Source of the DNA: Paeniroseomonas aquatica
GTDB lineage: Bacteria; Pseudomonadota; Alphaproteobacteria; Acetobacterales; Acetobacteraceae
Assembly (NCBI RefSeq): GCF_030409335.1
Contig: NZ_JAUFPN010000170.1
Location: 43,007 to 107,006, forward strand
Direction of reading: 5' to 3'
DNA: 64,000 nt
Positions 17,838 to 26,072 of the stretch are shown here, one piece after another. The translations under genes and the position numbers were made by a program. Numbering within the stretch: position 1 is the first letter of the stretch; the number at the start of each line of letters is the position of its first letter. Under the pieces are notes generated by a model that saw only the letters and a program-made list of their open reading frames with translations, searched no databases and was not told where the DNA came from.

Positions 17838-17948
17838 GGGCCGGAGTCCCGCCAGTGTCGTTATCCCGGGGCTTCGGTGGCAGGGAACTCCCAGCTCGGC
17901 CCGTCCGGCCCATCCATAGAACAGGGTCAGACCGGCCCGGAGCCCTCG

Positions 17949-18884
17949 ATGCATCGTCGCCACCTGATCGCCGCCGCCGCCCTGCTGGCCCCGACTGCCC
18001 GGGCCCAGCAGGCCCACCCGGCGCTTCAGCCGGCGTCCCCGGCGGCGGATGCCTACCACCGCCTGCAGGGGGGCACCCCACACCACCTGACGGCGGAGCA
18101 GGAAGCCCAGCGCTTCACCGCCAGCACCGCCCCCGCCGGCCCGCCCGGCCGCTGGGCCCCGCGCGCCGCCCTGCCCATCCCGCGTAGCGAAATGGCCTGG
18201 GCCACCGCCCTCGACGGCCGGATGCACGTCGTCGGCGGCTATGGCGAAGGCCGGGTCGACCGCGGCTACCACCACATCTACGACCCCGCCGCCGACCGCT
18301 GGCTGATCGGCGCCACCCTGCCGCGCGGCGCCAACCACGTCGCCGTCGTGGCCCATGCCGGCCGCGTCTATGCCTTCGGCGGCTTCATCGAGCAGAACCG
18401 CAACCCCGACGAGCGCGCCTATGCCTGGGACCCCGCCGCCGACCGCTGGACCAACATCCGCCCGCTGCCCCGCCCGCGCGGCGCCGCCGCCGCCGTCTCG
18501 CTCGACGGCCGCATCCACCTGATCGGCGGCGCCGGCGCCCCGACCATGGAACGCGCCAGCGTCGGCTGGCACGAGGTCTACGACCCCCAGGCCGACCAGT
18601 GGAGCACCCGCAAGGCGCTGCCCGCCGCCCGCGACCACGTCGGGGTCATGGCGCATGAGGGCCGGATCCACGTCATCGGCGGCCGCTTCAACACCTTCGA
18701 GTACAACACCGATATGCACCACGTGTACCTGCCCACCCGCGACACCTGGGAGCTGCGCGCGCCGCTGCCGACCGCGCGGTCCGGGCACGGGCTGGTCGCC
18801 TACCGCGGCCGCTTCTTCGCCATGGGCGGGGAGGGCGGCTCGCTGGAGGGCGGGGTGCCGCGCCAGGCCAGGGTCTTCGGCTAG
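17949..18884 (+). CDS. Kelch-repeat periplasmic protein, interrupted by an in-frame amber codon
   Basis: This is a secreted beta-propeller protein. From ATG 17949 a Tat-like signal peptide (MHRRHLIAAAALLAPTARAQQ) leads into five kelch blades with repeated YDPAADRW-type motifs and double glycines (VVGGY, AFGGF, LIGGA, VIGGR, AMGGE). The reading frame stops at TAG 18882-18884 after 311 residues, but the same frame then continues with ATG and another kelch unit to 19058. Six blades would be expected for a closed propeller, so the protein as encoded is probably truncated unless the amber codon is read through. Confidence 0.75.
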   Translation: MHRRHLIAAAALLAPTARAQQAHPALQPASPAADAYHRLQGGTPHHLTAEQEAQRFTASTAPAGPPGRWAPRAALPIPRSEMAWATALDGRMHVVGGYGEGRVDRGYHHIYDPAADRWLIGATLPRGANHVAVVAHAGRVYAFGGFIEQNRNPDERAYAWDPAADRWTNIRPLPRPRGAAAAVSLDGRIHLIGGAGAPTMERASVGWHEVYDPQADQWSTRKALPAARDHVGVMAHEGRIHVIGGRFNTFEYNTDMHHVYLPTRDTWELRAPLPTARSGHGLVAYRGRFFAMGGEGGSLEGGVPRQARVFG

Positions 18885-19058
18885 ATGGAAAGCTACGACC
18901 CCGCCGCCGACACCTGGCAGCAGCACGCGCCGATGCCGACCCCGCGCCACGCCGTCGCCGCCGTCTCGATCGATGACTGGGTCTACGTCGCCGGCGGCGG
19001 CGCGGTGCTCGGCGGCGGCGTGCAGTCCTCGGTGCATGAGGCGTTTACCCTGGCGTGA
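18885..19058 (+). pseudogene. Detached C-terminal kelch blade, in frame after the amber codon
   Basis: The 57 codons after the TAG encode MESYDPAADTW, then PMPTPRHAVAAVSIDDWVYVAGGG, an intact kelch unit in the same frame as the preceding gene. Codon use and motif are seamless across the stop. The real end, TGA 19056-19058, overlaps the GTG start of the flavoprotein gene, which suggests that the intact kelch gene once ended here and was translationally coupled to it. It could in principle be translated separately from its own ATG. Confidence 0.6.
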
Positions 19059-20230
19059 CCCAGTTCGACGCGATCATCCTCGGCGCCGGCGCCGCCGGGC
19101 TGATGGCCGCCATCAGCGCCGGCCGCCGTGGCCGCCGGGTGCTGCTGCTCGACCACGCGGAGGAGCCGGGGAAGAAGATCCTCATCTCCGGCGGCGGCCG
19201 CTGCAATTTCACCAACCTGCATTGCGCGCCGGATCGCTTCGTCTCGGCCAACCCGCATTTCGCCAAGTCGGCGCTGTCCCGCTACACCCAGCACGACTTC
19301 ATCGGGATGGTGCGGAAGCACGGCATCCCCTTCCATGAGAAGACGCTGGGCCAGCTCTTCTGCGACGGCTCGGCGCGGGCCATCGTCGCCATGCTGCTGG
19401 CCGAGGCCGAGGCCGTGGGCGTCGACCTCCGCTGCGGCCAGCGCATCTCGGCGGTGGAGAAGCCCGACGGCTTCCGCGTCACCACCCAGTCCGGCGCCTT
19501 CACCGCCCCGGCGCTGGTGCTGGCCACCGGCGGCCTCTCCATCCCGAAGATGGGCGCGACGGGCCTGGCGCATGAGATCGCCCGCCGCTTCTCCCTGCCC
19601 CTGGTCGCGCCGCGCCCCGGGCTGGTGCCCTTCACCTTCCAGGGCGCCCCGCTCGAGCTCATGCGCGGGCTCTCCGGCGTCGCCCTGCCGGCCATCGCCC
19701 GCTGCGGCAAGCGCGCCTTCCCCGAGGCGATGCTCTTCACCCACCGCGGCCTCTCCGGCCCCGCCATCCTGCAGATCTCCTCCTATTGGCAGGAGGGCAC
19801 GCCGATCGCCCTCGACCTTCTGCCCGGCCTCGACGCCGCCACGGTGCTGCGCGAACGCAAGCGCGCCCGCCCCAAGGCCGAACCCAAGACCATCCTCGCC
19901 GAGCTGCTGCCGCAGCGCCTGGCCCAGGCCATGGCCGAGGCGCACCTGCCGCTGCCCCGCATGGCCGACCTGCCCGACCGCGCGCTGGATGCGCTGGCCG
20001 CCCAGCTCAAGCGCTGGGAGCTGCTGCCCGCCGGGACCGAGGGCTATGCCAAGGCCGAGGTCACCCTCGGCGGCATCGATACCGATGCCCTCTCCTCCCG
20101 CAGCCTGGAGGCCAAGGCGGTGCCCGGGCTGTTCGCGGTGGGGGAGGCGGTGGACGTCACCGGCTGGCTCGGCGGCTACAATTTCCAATGGGCCTGGGCC
20201 AGCGGCTGGGTGGCGGGCGAGGCGCTATAG
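19055..20230 (+). CDS. BaiN/HI0933-family FAD-dependent oxidoreductase
   Basis: This is a flavoprotein of the TIGR00275/BaiN-like family, soluble and NAD(P)/FAD-dependent, whose physiological substrate is mostly unknown. The 391-residue protein starts with GTG 19055. The dinucleotide motif GAGAAG is at 10-15 and the family signature ISGGGRCNFTN at 44-54; the C-terminus has VGEAVDVTGWLGGYNFQWAWASG. Its start overlaps the true end of the kelch frame. Its TAG stop shares the palindrome CTATAG with the stop of the convergent chrA gene. Confidence 0.92.
   Translation: MTQFDAIILGAGAAGLMAAISAGRRGRRVLLLDHAEEPGKKILISGGGRCNFTNLHCAPDRFVSANPHFAKSALSRYTQHDFIGMVRKHGIPFHEKTLGQLFCDGSARAIVAMLLAEAEAVGVDLRCGQRISAVEKPDGFRVTTQSGAFTAPALVLATGGLSIPKMGATGLAHEIARRFSLPLVAPRPGLVPFTFQGAPLELMRGLSGVALPAIARCGKRAFPEAMLFTHRGLSGPAILQISSYWQEGTPIALDLLPGLDAATVLRERKRARPKAEPKTILAELLPQRLAQAMAEAHLPLPRMADLPDRALDALAAQLKRWELLPAGTEGYAKAEVTLGGIDTDALSSRSLEAKAVPGLFAVGEAVDVTGWLGGYNFQWAWASGWVAGEAL
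20225..20230. other. Shared palindromic stop CTATAG of two convergent genes
   Basis: The hexamer CTATAG gives TAG on both strands and is the stop of the flavoprotein gene (+) and of chrA (-), so the two genes end within the same six bases with no terminator. Confidence 0.85.
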
Positions 20231-21553
20231 CAGGCTCTTCACCACCAGCCCCGCCACCGCCGCCACCGCCAGGGTCCGCACCACGCCGAGCTTCAGCCGG
20301 AACAGGCAGACCGCCGCCAGCACCGCCAGCCCGAGCGCCACCGGGTCGAGGCTGGCGGCCACCGGCACCTCCAGCACCATCGGCCCGAAGGGCACCGCCC
20401 GCACCTCCCCGAACAGCACCCGCAGGCCGAACCAGACCGCCAGATTGGCGATCACCCCGACCACCGCCGCGGTGACCCCGGCCAGCGCCCCCTTCAGCCG
20501 CGGTGCGTCATGCAGCCGCTCCACATAGGGCGCGCCGAGGAAGATCAGCGCGAAGCAGGGCGCGAAGGTCACATACAGCGTCACCGCCGAGCCCAGCACC
20601 CCGCCCCACAGGCCGCCCCAGGCATGGCCGGCGAGGTAGCCGACGAATTGCAGCACCAGGATGAGCGGCCCCGGCGTCGTCTCCGCCAGGCCGAGGCCGG
20701 TCAGCATCTGCCCCGCGGTGAGCCAGCGGTAATGCTCCACCGCCTCCTGCGCGACATAGGCCAGCACCGCATAGGCGCCGCCGAAGGTGACGACGGCCAT
20801 CTTGGAGAAGAACCAGGCGAGGTCGCCGAACAGCCCGCCCTGGTCCATCAGCAGCACCACCGGCCAGACCCACATCGCCAGCGCGATCAGCCCCGCCCGC
20901 CGCGCCGCGCCGCCCATCCGGTCGATGCGCCCGGGATCGGCCAGCAGCAGCGCATCCAGCAGCGCCGGCGGGCCGGATTTCGCCTTGCCATGCCCACCCC
21001 CGGCGAAGGCCGCCGGGAAGGCCAGCCCGACCAGCGCCGCGCCCAGCACCACCACCGGGAAGGGCAGGGCGAAGAGGAACAGCGCGACGAAGGCCGCCGC
21101 CGCCAGCGCCCAGGCGATGCGCCCCTTCAGCGCCCGCCGCGCCACCCGCAGCAGGGCTTCCACCACCAGCACCAGCACGGCGCATTTCAGTCCGAAGAAC
21201 AGCGCCGCGATCAGCGGCACCGCGCCGAAGGCCACGTAGATCGCCGACAGCGCCAGCATGACCAGCGCGCCGGGGAGGATGAACAGCAGCCCGGCGGCGA
21301 GCCCGCCGCGCACCCCATGCATCAGCCAGCCGAGGTAGGTGGCGAGCTGCTGCGCCTCCGGCCCCGGCAGCAGGGTGCAGAAGTTCAGCGCATGCAGGAA
21401 GCGCGTGTCGGAGATCCAGTGGCGCTCATCCACCACCTCCCGGTGCAGCAGGGCGATCTGCCCGGCCGGGCCGCCGAAGGACAGGCAGCCGATGCGGAAC
21501 CAGACGCGCAGCGCCTGGGCAAGCGTGGGGAAGCTGGGCGGCATGGCCGTCAT
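20225..21553 (-). CDS. chrA: Chromate efflux transporter ChrA
   Basis: ChrA exports chromate across the inner membrane. From ATG 21553 (an alternative is 21544) the protein is 442 residues and has the two homologous halves of a long-chain CHR transporter. The N-terminal half has LSFGGPAGQIALLHREVV and the second half has VTFGGAYAVLAYVAQEAVEHYRWLT and AETTPGPLILVLQFVGY, the family signatures. It lies 25 bp downstream of the ChrB-like gene, in the same operon. The stop codon is shared palindromically with the convergent flavoprotein gene. Confidence 0.95.
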   Translation of the reverse strand: MTAMPPSFPTLAQALRVWFRIGCLSFGGPAGQIALLHREVVDERHWISDTRFLHALNFCTLLPGPEAQQLATYLGWLMHGVRGGLAAGLLFILPGALVMLALSAIYVAFGAVPLIAALFFGLKCAVLVLVVEALLRVARRALKGRIAWALAAAAFVALFLFALPFPVVVLGAALVGLAFPAAFAGGGHGKAKSGPPALLDALLLADPGRIDRMGGAARRAGLIALAMWVWPVVLLMDQGGLFGDLAWFFSKMAVVTFGGAYAVLAYVAQEAVEHYRWLTAGQMLTGLGLAETTPGPLILVLQFVGYLAGHAWGGLWGGVLGSAVTLYVTFAPCFALIFLGAPYVERLHDAPRLKGALAGVTAAVVGVIANLAVWFGLRVLFGEVRAVPFGPMVLEVPVAASLDPVALGLAVLAAVCLFRLKLGVVRTLAVAAVAGLVVKSLL

Positions 21554-21578
21554 CGCGGGGAATCCATCATGTGCCGCA

Positions 21579-22385
21579 TCATGCCGGCTTTCCCGCCGGC
21601 CAGTTATGGGTCTCGGCCGTCGCATCCCGCGCCCAGCGATGGAAGGCGTCATAGAGGCCCATCCCCGCCTCGAGCTGCGCCAGGTCGTCCCGATACATCC
21701 GGGACAGGCCGAGCGAGGCGGCCAGCAGCCCTGCCGCCTCCGGCGCCAACTCCGGCCGCGCGGTATCGGCCGCCCGCACGATCAGCGCCAGCCGGTCCAG
21801 CGCCGGGGAGCGCAGGCCGAATTCCTCCAGCATCACGTCGAAGGTGCAGCGCTCGCCGCGATGGCTCCAGAAGGTGTCGTCCACGTCGAAGGGCGTGGCG
21901 CCGAAGCGCTCGGCGACCGCCAGGGTCTCGGCCGGCGCCACGAACAGGAAGACCGCGCCGGGATCGACGAAGCGGCGGATCAGCCAGGGGCAGGCGATGC
22001 GGTCCACCTTGGGCCGCGCCCGGGTGACCCAGTGGGTGCGGCCCAGCGCATCGCGCGGCGGCAGGTGGTCCGGGCGCAGCAGCATCCCGCCGCCGTCGCG
22101 CCAAGCCTCGAAGCCGCCCTCCAGCGTCTCCGCCGCGGCGCCGGCATGGCGCAGCCAGGCGGCGGTGCCCTCGCTGAGCTTCAGCCCGCGCTGGCAGAAG
22201 ACGACGGCGGCCCGGCCGACGCATTCACCGGCCCAGTCGGCAACCTCGGCGAAGTCCCGCCGGAGGGACCCGGGCAGGCTGCGCGGGTCGGCGGCGACAT
22301 CCGCGGCGGTGCGGACATCGATGAGGCAAGGGGCATCCGGCAGGCCGATGCGGCGGGCAAGCTGGGCGGGGGTAATGCTGGGCAT
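21579..22385 (-). CDS. chrB: Chromate resistance protein with rhodanese and ChrB domains
   Basis: This protein combines an N-terminal rhodanese-like domain (about 1-105, with the active-loop cysteine C64 in FCQRGLKLSEG) and a C-terminal ChrB domain (about 115-260, with THWVTRARPKVDRIACPWLIRRFVDP). ChrB proteins regulate or support chromate resistance. Genuine ChrB regulators usually have a different N-terminal part, so the symbol is provisional. It starts the chromate operon and is followed by chrA after 25 bp. The length is 268 residues. Confidence 0.88.
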   Translation of the reverse strand: MPSITPAQLARRIGLPDAPCLIDVRTAADVAADPRSLPGSLRRDFAEVADWAGECVGRAAVVFCQRGLKLSEGTAAWLRHAGAAAETLEGGFEAWRDGGGMLLRPDHLPPRDALGRTHWVTRARPKVDRIACPWLIRRFVDPGAVFLFVAPAETLAVAERFGATPFDVDDTFWSHRGERCTFDVMLEEFGLRSPALDRLALIVRAADTARPELAPEAAGLLAASLGLSRMYRDDLAQLEAGMGLYDAFHRWARDATAETHNWPAGKPA

Positions 22386-22490
22386 GGGCGTCCACTCCGG
22401 GAGAGCTGGACGCGATGCTTGGGCCGAAGCCTCGTGGGGTGATCGCGGCCGGACCCCAGGGCCCCAGTCAGCCGTGGCCGGGCTTCGTTG

Positions 22491-22952
22491 TCAACTCCGC
22501 CTGGTCATCTCGATGGCATAGTGGCAGCGCCGCCCGGCTCCGCCCGCTTCCATGATGCCGGTGAAGCTGCCGCCGGCGAACCGCCCGTACAGCAGCGTCG
22601 CCTCGCTGTTCGAGGCGCGCAGCATGACCCGGCCATCAGGCTGGATCTCGCCGGTCGCGGTGCTGTTGCGGGAGCGGTCGTCGGTGACGGCGGCAACGCC
22701 GTTCTGCACCACCATGCCCCGCCGGTGCGTGCCGGCGCAGCCGCGGGCGGAGCTGCTGCCGAGGGTGAACCGGCCGATCCAGCGGCCATCGAAGCGACTG
22801 GCCGGCTCCGGCTGCACCAGGCTCGACACTTGGTTAGACCCTTGGGCCGGCGCGCGAGCGTGCTGGTCCAGCGTCGGCTCGTTGTTGCCGCAGCCCGCCA
22901 GCACGAGCGCCAGGATCAGCGCGCAGGGCGTGCCGTGGTAGGCCAGTCCCAT
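22491..22952 (-). CDS. Small lipoprotein, paralogue of the one at 62524-62970
   Basis: This 153-residue lipoprotein has a lipobox LAGC with Cys at about 21. The mature part carries FDGRWIGRFTL, a Cys, a central VVQNGVAAV/TGEIQPDGRV beta pattern, and ends CHYAIEMTRRS. The window holds a clear paralogue (62524-62970) with the same FDG-W-G start, internal Cys, and ending CSYAVRMTKRS. The repeated beta strands and two conserved cysteines suggest a small beta-sandwich or lipocalin-like fold with a disulfide. The function is unknown. Confidence 0.8.
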   Translation of the reverse strand: MGLAYHGTPCALILALVLAGCGNNEPTLDQHARAPAQGSNQVSSLVQPEPASRFDGRWIGRFTLGSSSARGCAGTHRRGMVVQNGVAAVTDDRSRNSTATGEIQPDGRVMLRASNSEATLLYGRFAGGSFTGIMEAGGAGRRCHYAIEMTRRS

Positions 22953-23116
22953 GATGAAAACTCTCCGGTGAATGCGCCGGAGCTTTATGCGCGGAACGGG
23001 TGGGGGGACTATTCAAGGGAAAGTGCCTCGCGTCACGTTCCGCGGAAGCCGCGGCCCCTGGTGCGGCGGCGGCCGATCCGGCCTATGGCTGCATCCCGCA
23101 GCAGGGAGTGCGCCGG

Positions 23117-23437
23117 ATGACCAAGGAAGAACTGACCGCCTGGGCCATGACCAATGGCTGGGTGATGATCGCCGGCATGCCGAGCCTGACCAAGCCGTCC
23201 TCGCCGAAGGAGGCCATCGTGCGCATGGTCCTGAAGGCGACCGTCGTGCACATCGAGGTCAAGAAGCCGGCCGGCAAATGGGAGAAATTCACCGGCGAGA
23301 ATTACGCGAAGGTCACCGAGGATACCGAGACCGGCGTGCCGCTCGGCCTCGGCCTCGACACGATCCCGGGCTTCCGCATGCTGATGCAGGAGAACCGGGA
23401 CCGTGCCGTCTTCGCGAAGATGACCGGGAAGGGCTGA
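23117..23437 (+). CDS. Conserved-looking small protein, function unknown
   Basis: I do not recognise this 106-residue protein. The start ATG 23117 has GGAG 8 bp upstream; the frame is open further back, but the extra part is Ala-rich and unconvincing. The sequence is soluble, with a helical start (MTKEELTAWAMTNGWVMI), a central VVHIEVKKPAGKWEKFTG strand pair and a C-terminal helix. It ends 3 bp before the stop of the convergent aldo/keto reductase gene. Confidence 0.75.
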   Translation: MTKEELTAWAMTNGWVMIAGMPSLTKPSSPKEAIVRMVLKATVVHIEVKKPAGKWEKFTGENYAKVTEDTETGVPLGLGLDTIPGFRMLMQENRDRAVFAKMTGKG

Positions 23438-23440
23438 GCC

Positions 23441-24391
23441 TTACTCGGCGCTGGCCGCGTCCAGCGCCGCGACCTGGGCGGCGCTGAGCCTCAGGCTCGC
23501 CGCCTTCACCAGGTCGTCGAGCTGCTCGAGGCTGGTGGCGCTGGCGATGGGGGCGGTGACGGCGGGCTTGGCCAGCAGCCAGGCGATGGCGACCTGGGCC
23601 GAGGTCGCGCCCGCCTCCCCGGCCACCGCCGCCAGCGCATCCACCACCGCGAGGCCGCGCGGGTTGAGGTACTTCGCCATGCTGGGGCCGCGCTTGCTTT
23701 TGCCGAAGTCGGCCTCCGAGCGGTACTTGCCGCTGAGGAAGCCGGAGGCGAGCGCATAGAAGTTGATCACCCCGATCCCCTCCGCCCGGCAGAGCGCGGC
23801 GAGCTCGTCCTCGAAGACCTTGCGGTCCATGAGGTTGTAGAGCGGCTGCAGCGTCTCGTAGCGCGGCAGGCCGAGCTTCGCGCTGGTCTCGAGCGCGAGC
23901 TTCAGCCGCGGCGCGCTGTAGTTGGAGGCGCCGATGGCGCGCACCTTGCCGGCCTTGATGAGATCGGCGAAGGCGCCGAGCGTCTCCTCGAGCGGGGTAT
24001 CGGCATCGTCCTTGTGCGCCTGGTAGAGGTCGATGACGTCGGTCTGCAGCCGCGCCAGGCTGGCATCCACTTCCTTCATGATCCAGGCGCGGGAGAGGCC
24101 CTGCTCGCCCGAGCCCATCTTCATGCCGACCTTGGTGGCGATCATCACCTTGGAGCGGTTGCCGCGCGCGGCCAGCCATTCGCCGATGATGGTCTCGCTC
24201 TCGCCGCCCATGTGGCCGGGTACCCAGTAGGAGTAGACATCCGCCGTATCGATGGCGTTCAGCCCGACCTCGACCAGCCGGTCAAGCATCCGGTGGGAGG
24301 CGGGTTTGTCCAGGGTCCAGCCGAAGACATTGCCGCCGAACATCAAGGGCGGGACCGAGATGCCGGACCGCCCCAGGCTGCGCTGTTCCAT
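23441..24391 (-). CDS. Aldo/keto reductase
   Basis: This is an NADPH-dependent oxidoreductase of the aldo/keto reductase superfamily that reduces aldehydes or ketones. The 316-residue (beta/alpha)8 protein has the active-site Asp/Tyr in NAIDTADVYSYW, Lys in MIATKVG, and His in DLYQAHKDD, so the catalytic tetrad is complete. NADPH-binding residues lie in the C-terminal SATSLEQLDDLVKA region. It resembles the Tas/YajO-like branch. It has no operon partner. Confidence 0.92.
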   Translation of the reverse strand: MEQRSLGRSGISVPPLMFGGNVFGWTLDKPASHRMLDRLVEVGLNAIDTADVYSYWVPGHMGGESETIIGEWLAARGNRSKVMIATKVGMKMGSGEQGLSRAWIMKEVDASLARLQTDVIDLYQAHKDDADTPLEETLGAFADLIKAGKVRAIGASNYSAPRLKLALETSAKLGLPRYETLQPLYNLMDRKVFEDELAALCRAEGIGVINFYALASGFLSGKYRSEADFGKSKRGPSMAKYLNPRGLAVVDALAAVAGEAGATSAQVAIAWLLAKPAVTAPIASATSLEQLDDLVKAASLRLSAAQVAALDAASAE

Positions 24392-24448
24392 GACCCGTCT
24401 CCCGCTGGTGTGGCGGGAGGATGCGGCAGCCCGGGCGCCCCGGCAATC

Positions 24449-25594
24449 TCAGCTCTTGATCAGCCCCGCCGCGGTCAGCGCCTTGCGGATGACCCCGCCG
24501 GGATCGATGCTGGTCAGCTTGATCCCGCCCAAAGCGAAGCCGTCATCGGCTTCCGTCTCCGCCTTCGGCACCGGGTTGCCGTCCTGGTCGATGGTGCTGG
24601 CCCTGCCCGCCGTGGCGGCTGCCGGCACGGTCACCGGCAGGCCGAAGAAGCCGGCGATCTCAAGCGTCGAGGCGACGCCGACCGGCAGGAAATACGGCCC
24701 GGCCTGGCCCAGCACCGCCGGGTCGACCGGCACGCCATGCGACATGCCGGCGATGGCGTGATGTTCCAGCACCACCGCGCCATCCCGGCCGCGCCAGACC
24801 ATGCTGCGGCGGGCGCCGCTGCCGGATTCCTCCGGCGTGCCGCTGGTGCCATGCAGCGCCGCCCATTGCCGCAGGATCTGCTCGGCATTGGCCGGGCGGA
24901 CGGTGGTATCGGCATCGCCCTGCCAGACCGAGACCCGCGGCCATGGCCCCTGGTGCGGCGAGGCGGCGCGCACCAGCGCGGCCCAGTCGGCGGCCGGGCG
25001 CGGCCGGCCGGTGCCCATGGCCTCAAAGGCCTCGGGCATGCTGGTCGCGGCGCCATGCGGCAGGCCGGCGATGATGGCGCCGGCGGCGAAGACCTCCGGG
25101 TAGGTGGCGAGCAGGCTGGAGGCCATGCCGCCGCCGGCCGACAGCCCGGTGACGAAGACCCGGCCGGGGTCGATCCCATGGCTGGCGATGAGGTGGAGGA
25201 TGGCGGCATGGACCGAGGCCACCTCGCCCTGGCCACGGCGGGTATCGCCCGGCTCGAACCAGTTGAAGCAGCGGTTCGGATTGTTGGCCTGGCGCTGCTC
25301 GGGCAGCAGCACGGCGAACTGGCCTTCGGCGGCCAGCCGGCCCCAGCCGCTGCCCTGGGCATAGCCGGCCGCGGTCTGGGTGCAGCCATGCAGCGCCACC
25401 ACCAGCGGCGCGCCGCGGGGCAGGCCCGGCGGCAGGCAGGCCAGCATGCGGAGGGCGCCGGGATTGGCGCCGAAATCGATGAGCTCGGTGAGCGCGCCAT
25501 CGCCCATGCCGCCGCCCATGCCGGTTGCGGTGGCATTCATCCGTTCACGCTGCTGGCGGACGAGGTCGGCGAGGCGGCTGCGGATCTGGTTCAA
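24449..25594 (-). CDS. PHB depolymerase-family esterase
   Basis: This is an alpha/beta hydrolase of the type-1 short-chain-length PHB depolymerase/feruloyl-esterase-like family. From TTG 25594, which has AAAGGA 8 bp upstream, it is 381 residues; ATG 25540 is an alternative. It has HGCTQTAAGYAQGSGWG (oxyanion region), the lipase box GLSAGG with Ser at about 152, Asp in GDADTTV and His in GMSHGVPV. No signal peptide is seen, so it may act inside the cell or be exported by another route. A PhaR-like palindrome lies about 80 bp upstream. Confidence 0.87.
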   Translation of the reverse strand: MNQIRSRLADLVRQQRERMNATATGMGGGMGDGALTELIDFGANPGALRMLACLPPGLPRGAPLVVALHGCTQTAAGYAQGSGWGRLAAEGQFAVLLPEQRQANNPNRCFNWFEPGDTRRGQGEVASVHAAILHLIASHGIDPGRVFVTGLSAGGGMASSLLATYPEVFAAGAIIAGLPHGAATSMPEAFEAMGTGRPRPAADWAALVRAASPHQGPWPRVSVWQGDADTTVRPANAEQILRQWAALHGTSGTPEESGSGARRSMVWRGRDGAVVLEHHAIAGMSHGVPVDPAVLGQAGPYFLPVGVASTLEIAGFFGLPVTVPAAATAGRASTIDQDGNPVPKAETEADDGFALGGIKLTSIDPGGVIRKALTAAGLIKS

Positions 25595-25673
25595 GGCAGC
25601 GTCCTTTCAAAGGGTGCGCGCGGAGAGCCTCCACGGCGCTCTCCTCCAGCGTGCCAAGGCCCTCGGGGTTTCG

Positions 25674-25684
25674 CTGCAGTGCAG
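25674..25684. promoter_or_regulatory. PhaR-like operator CTGC-N3-GCAG
   Basis: The palindrome CTGC-AGT-GCAG fits the motif bound by PhaR, the polyhydroxyalkanoate-responsive repressor of Paracoccus and Rhodobacter. It lies 80 bp upstream of the leftward PHB depolymerase-family gene and 100 bp upstream of the rightward DUF3072 gene. The match is by sequence only and could be chance. Confidence 0.4.
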
Positions 25685-25784
25685 CATAAGCCTTGAATGG
25701 GCGCTCTGCGGGAAATAATCGGGGGCCGGGAAACGTCATGCCACCATGAACGTTAAGGGAACATCTCCAACGAGGATCCCTGCC

Positions 25785-26042
25785 ATGGCCAAGACCCCCG
25801 CGAACCAGCCCCCCGACGCCGAGGCGCCGGAGAACCCGAAGCGCGATCCCGAGCCGGGCTCCAACACCATCAAGGATCCCGATGACTGGACCACGGGCGA
25901 GGAGCGCATGACCGGCGCCCAGGCCAGCTACCTGAAGACGCTGTCCGAGGAAGCCGGCGAGGAATTCGATCCGTCGCTCAACAAGGCCGATGCCTCGCGC
26001 CGGATCGACGAGCTGCAGGCCCAGACCGGCCGCGGCCGGTGA
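25785..26042 (+). CDS. DUF3072 domain-containing protein
   Basis: This is a small soluble protein of the DUF3072 family. From ATG 25785, which has GAGGA 8 bp upstream, it is 85 residues. The N-terminal third is Pro/Glu-rich and disordered; the domain follows with DPDDWTTGEERMTGAQASYLKTL, EEFDPSLNKADASRRIDELQ and TGRGR. Family members are widespread in alphaproteobacteria and of unknown function. It is divergent from the PHB depolymerase-family gene. Confidence 0.88.
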   Translation: MAKTPANQPPDAEAPENPKRDPEPGSNTIKDPDDWTTGEERMTGAQASYLKTLSEEAGEEFDPSLNKADASRRIDELQAQTGRGR

Positions 26043-26072
26043 CCTGCCGCTGCGGTGGCGGCGCCTCCGCCG

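Noticed and set aside
23000..23116. An N-terminal extension of the 106-residue protein at 23117
   Set aside because: The extra 39 codons are Ala/Pro-rich without homology-like pattern, and a GGAG site stands just ahead of ATG 23117.
25720..25745. An EcfG-type stress promoter (GGAAC / CGTT) before DUF3072
   Set aside because: Only GGAAA and CGTC occur, with a spacer of 18; two mismatches in short boxes are not convincing.
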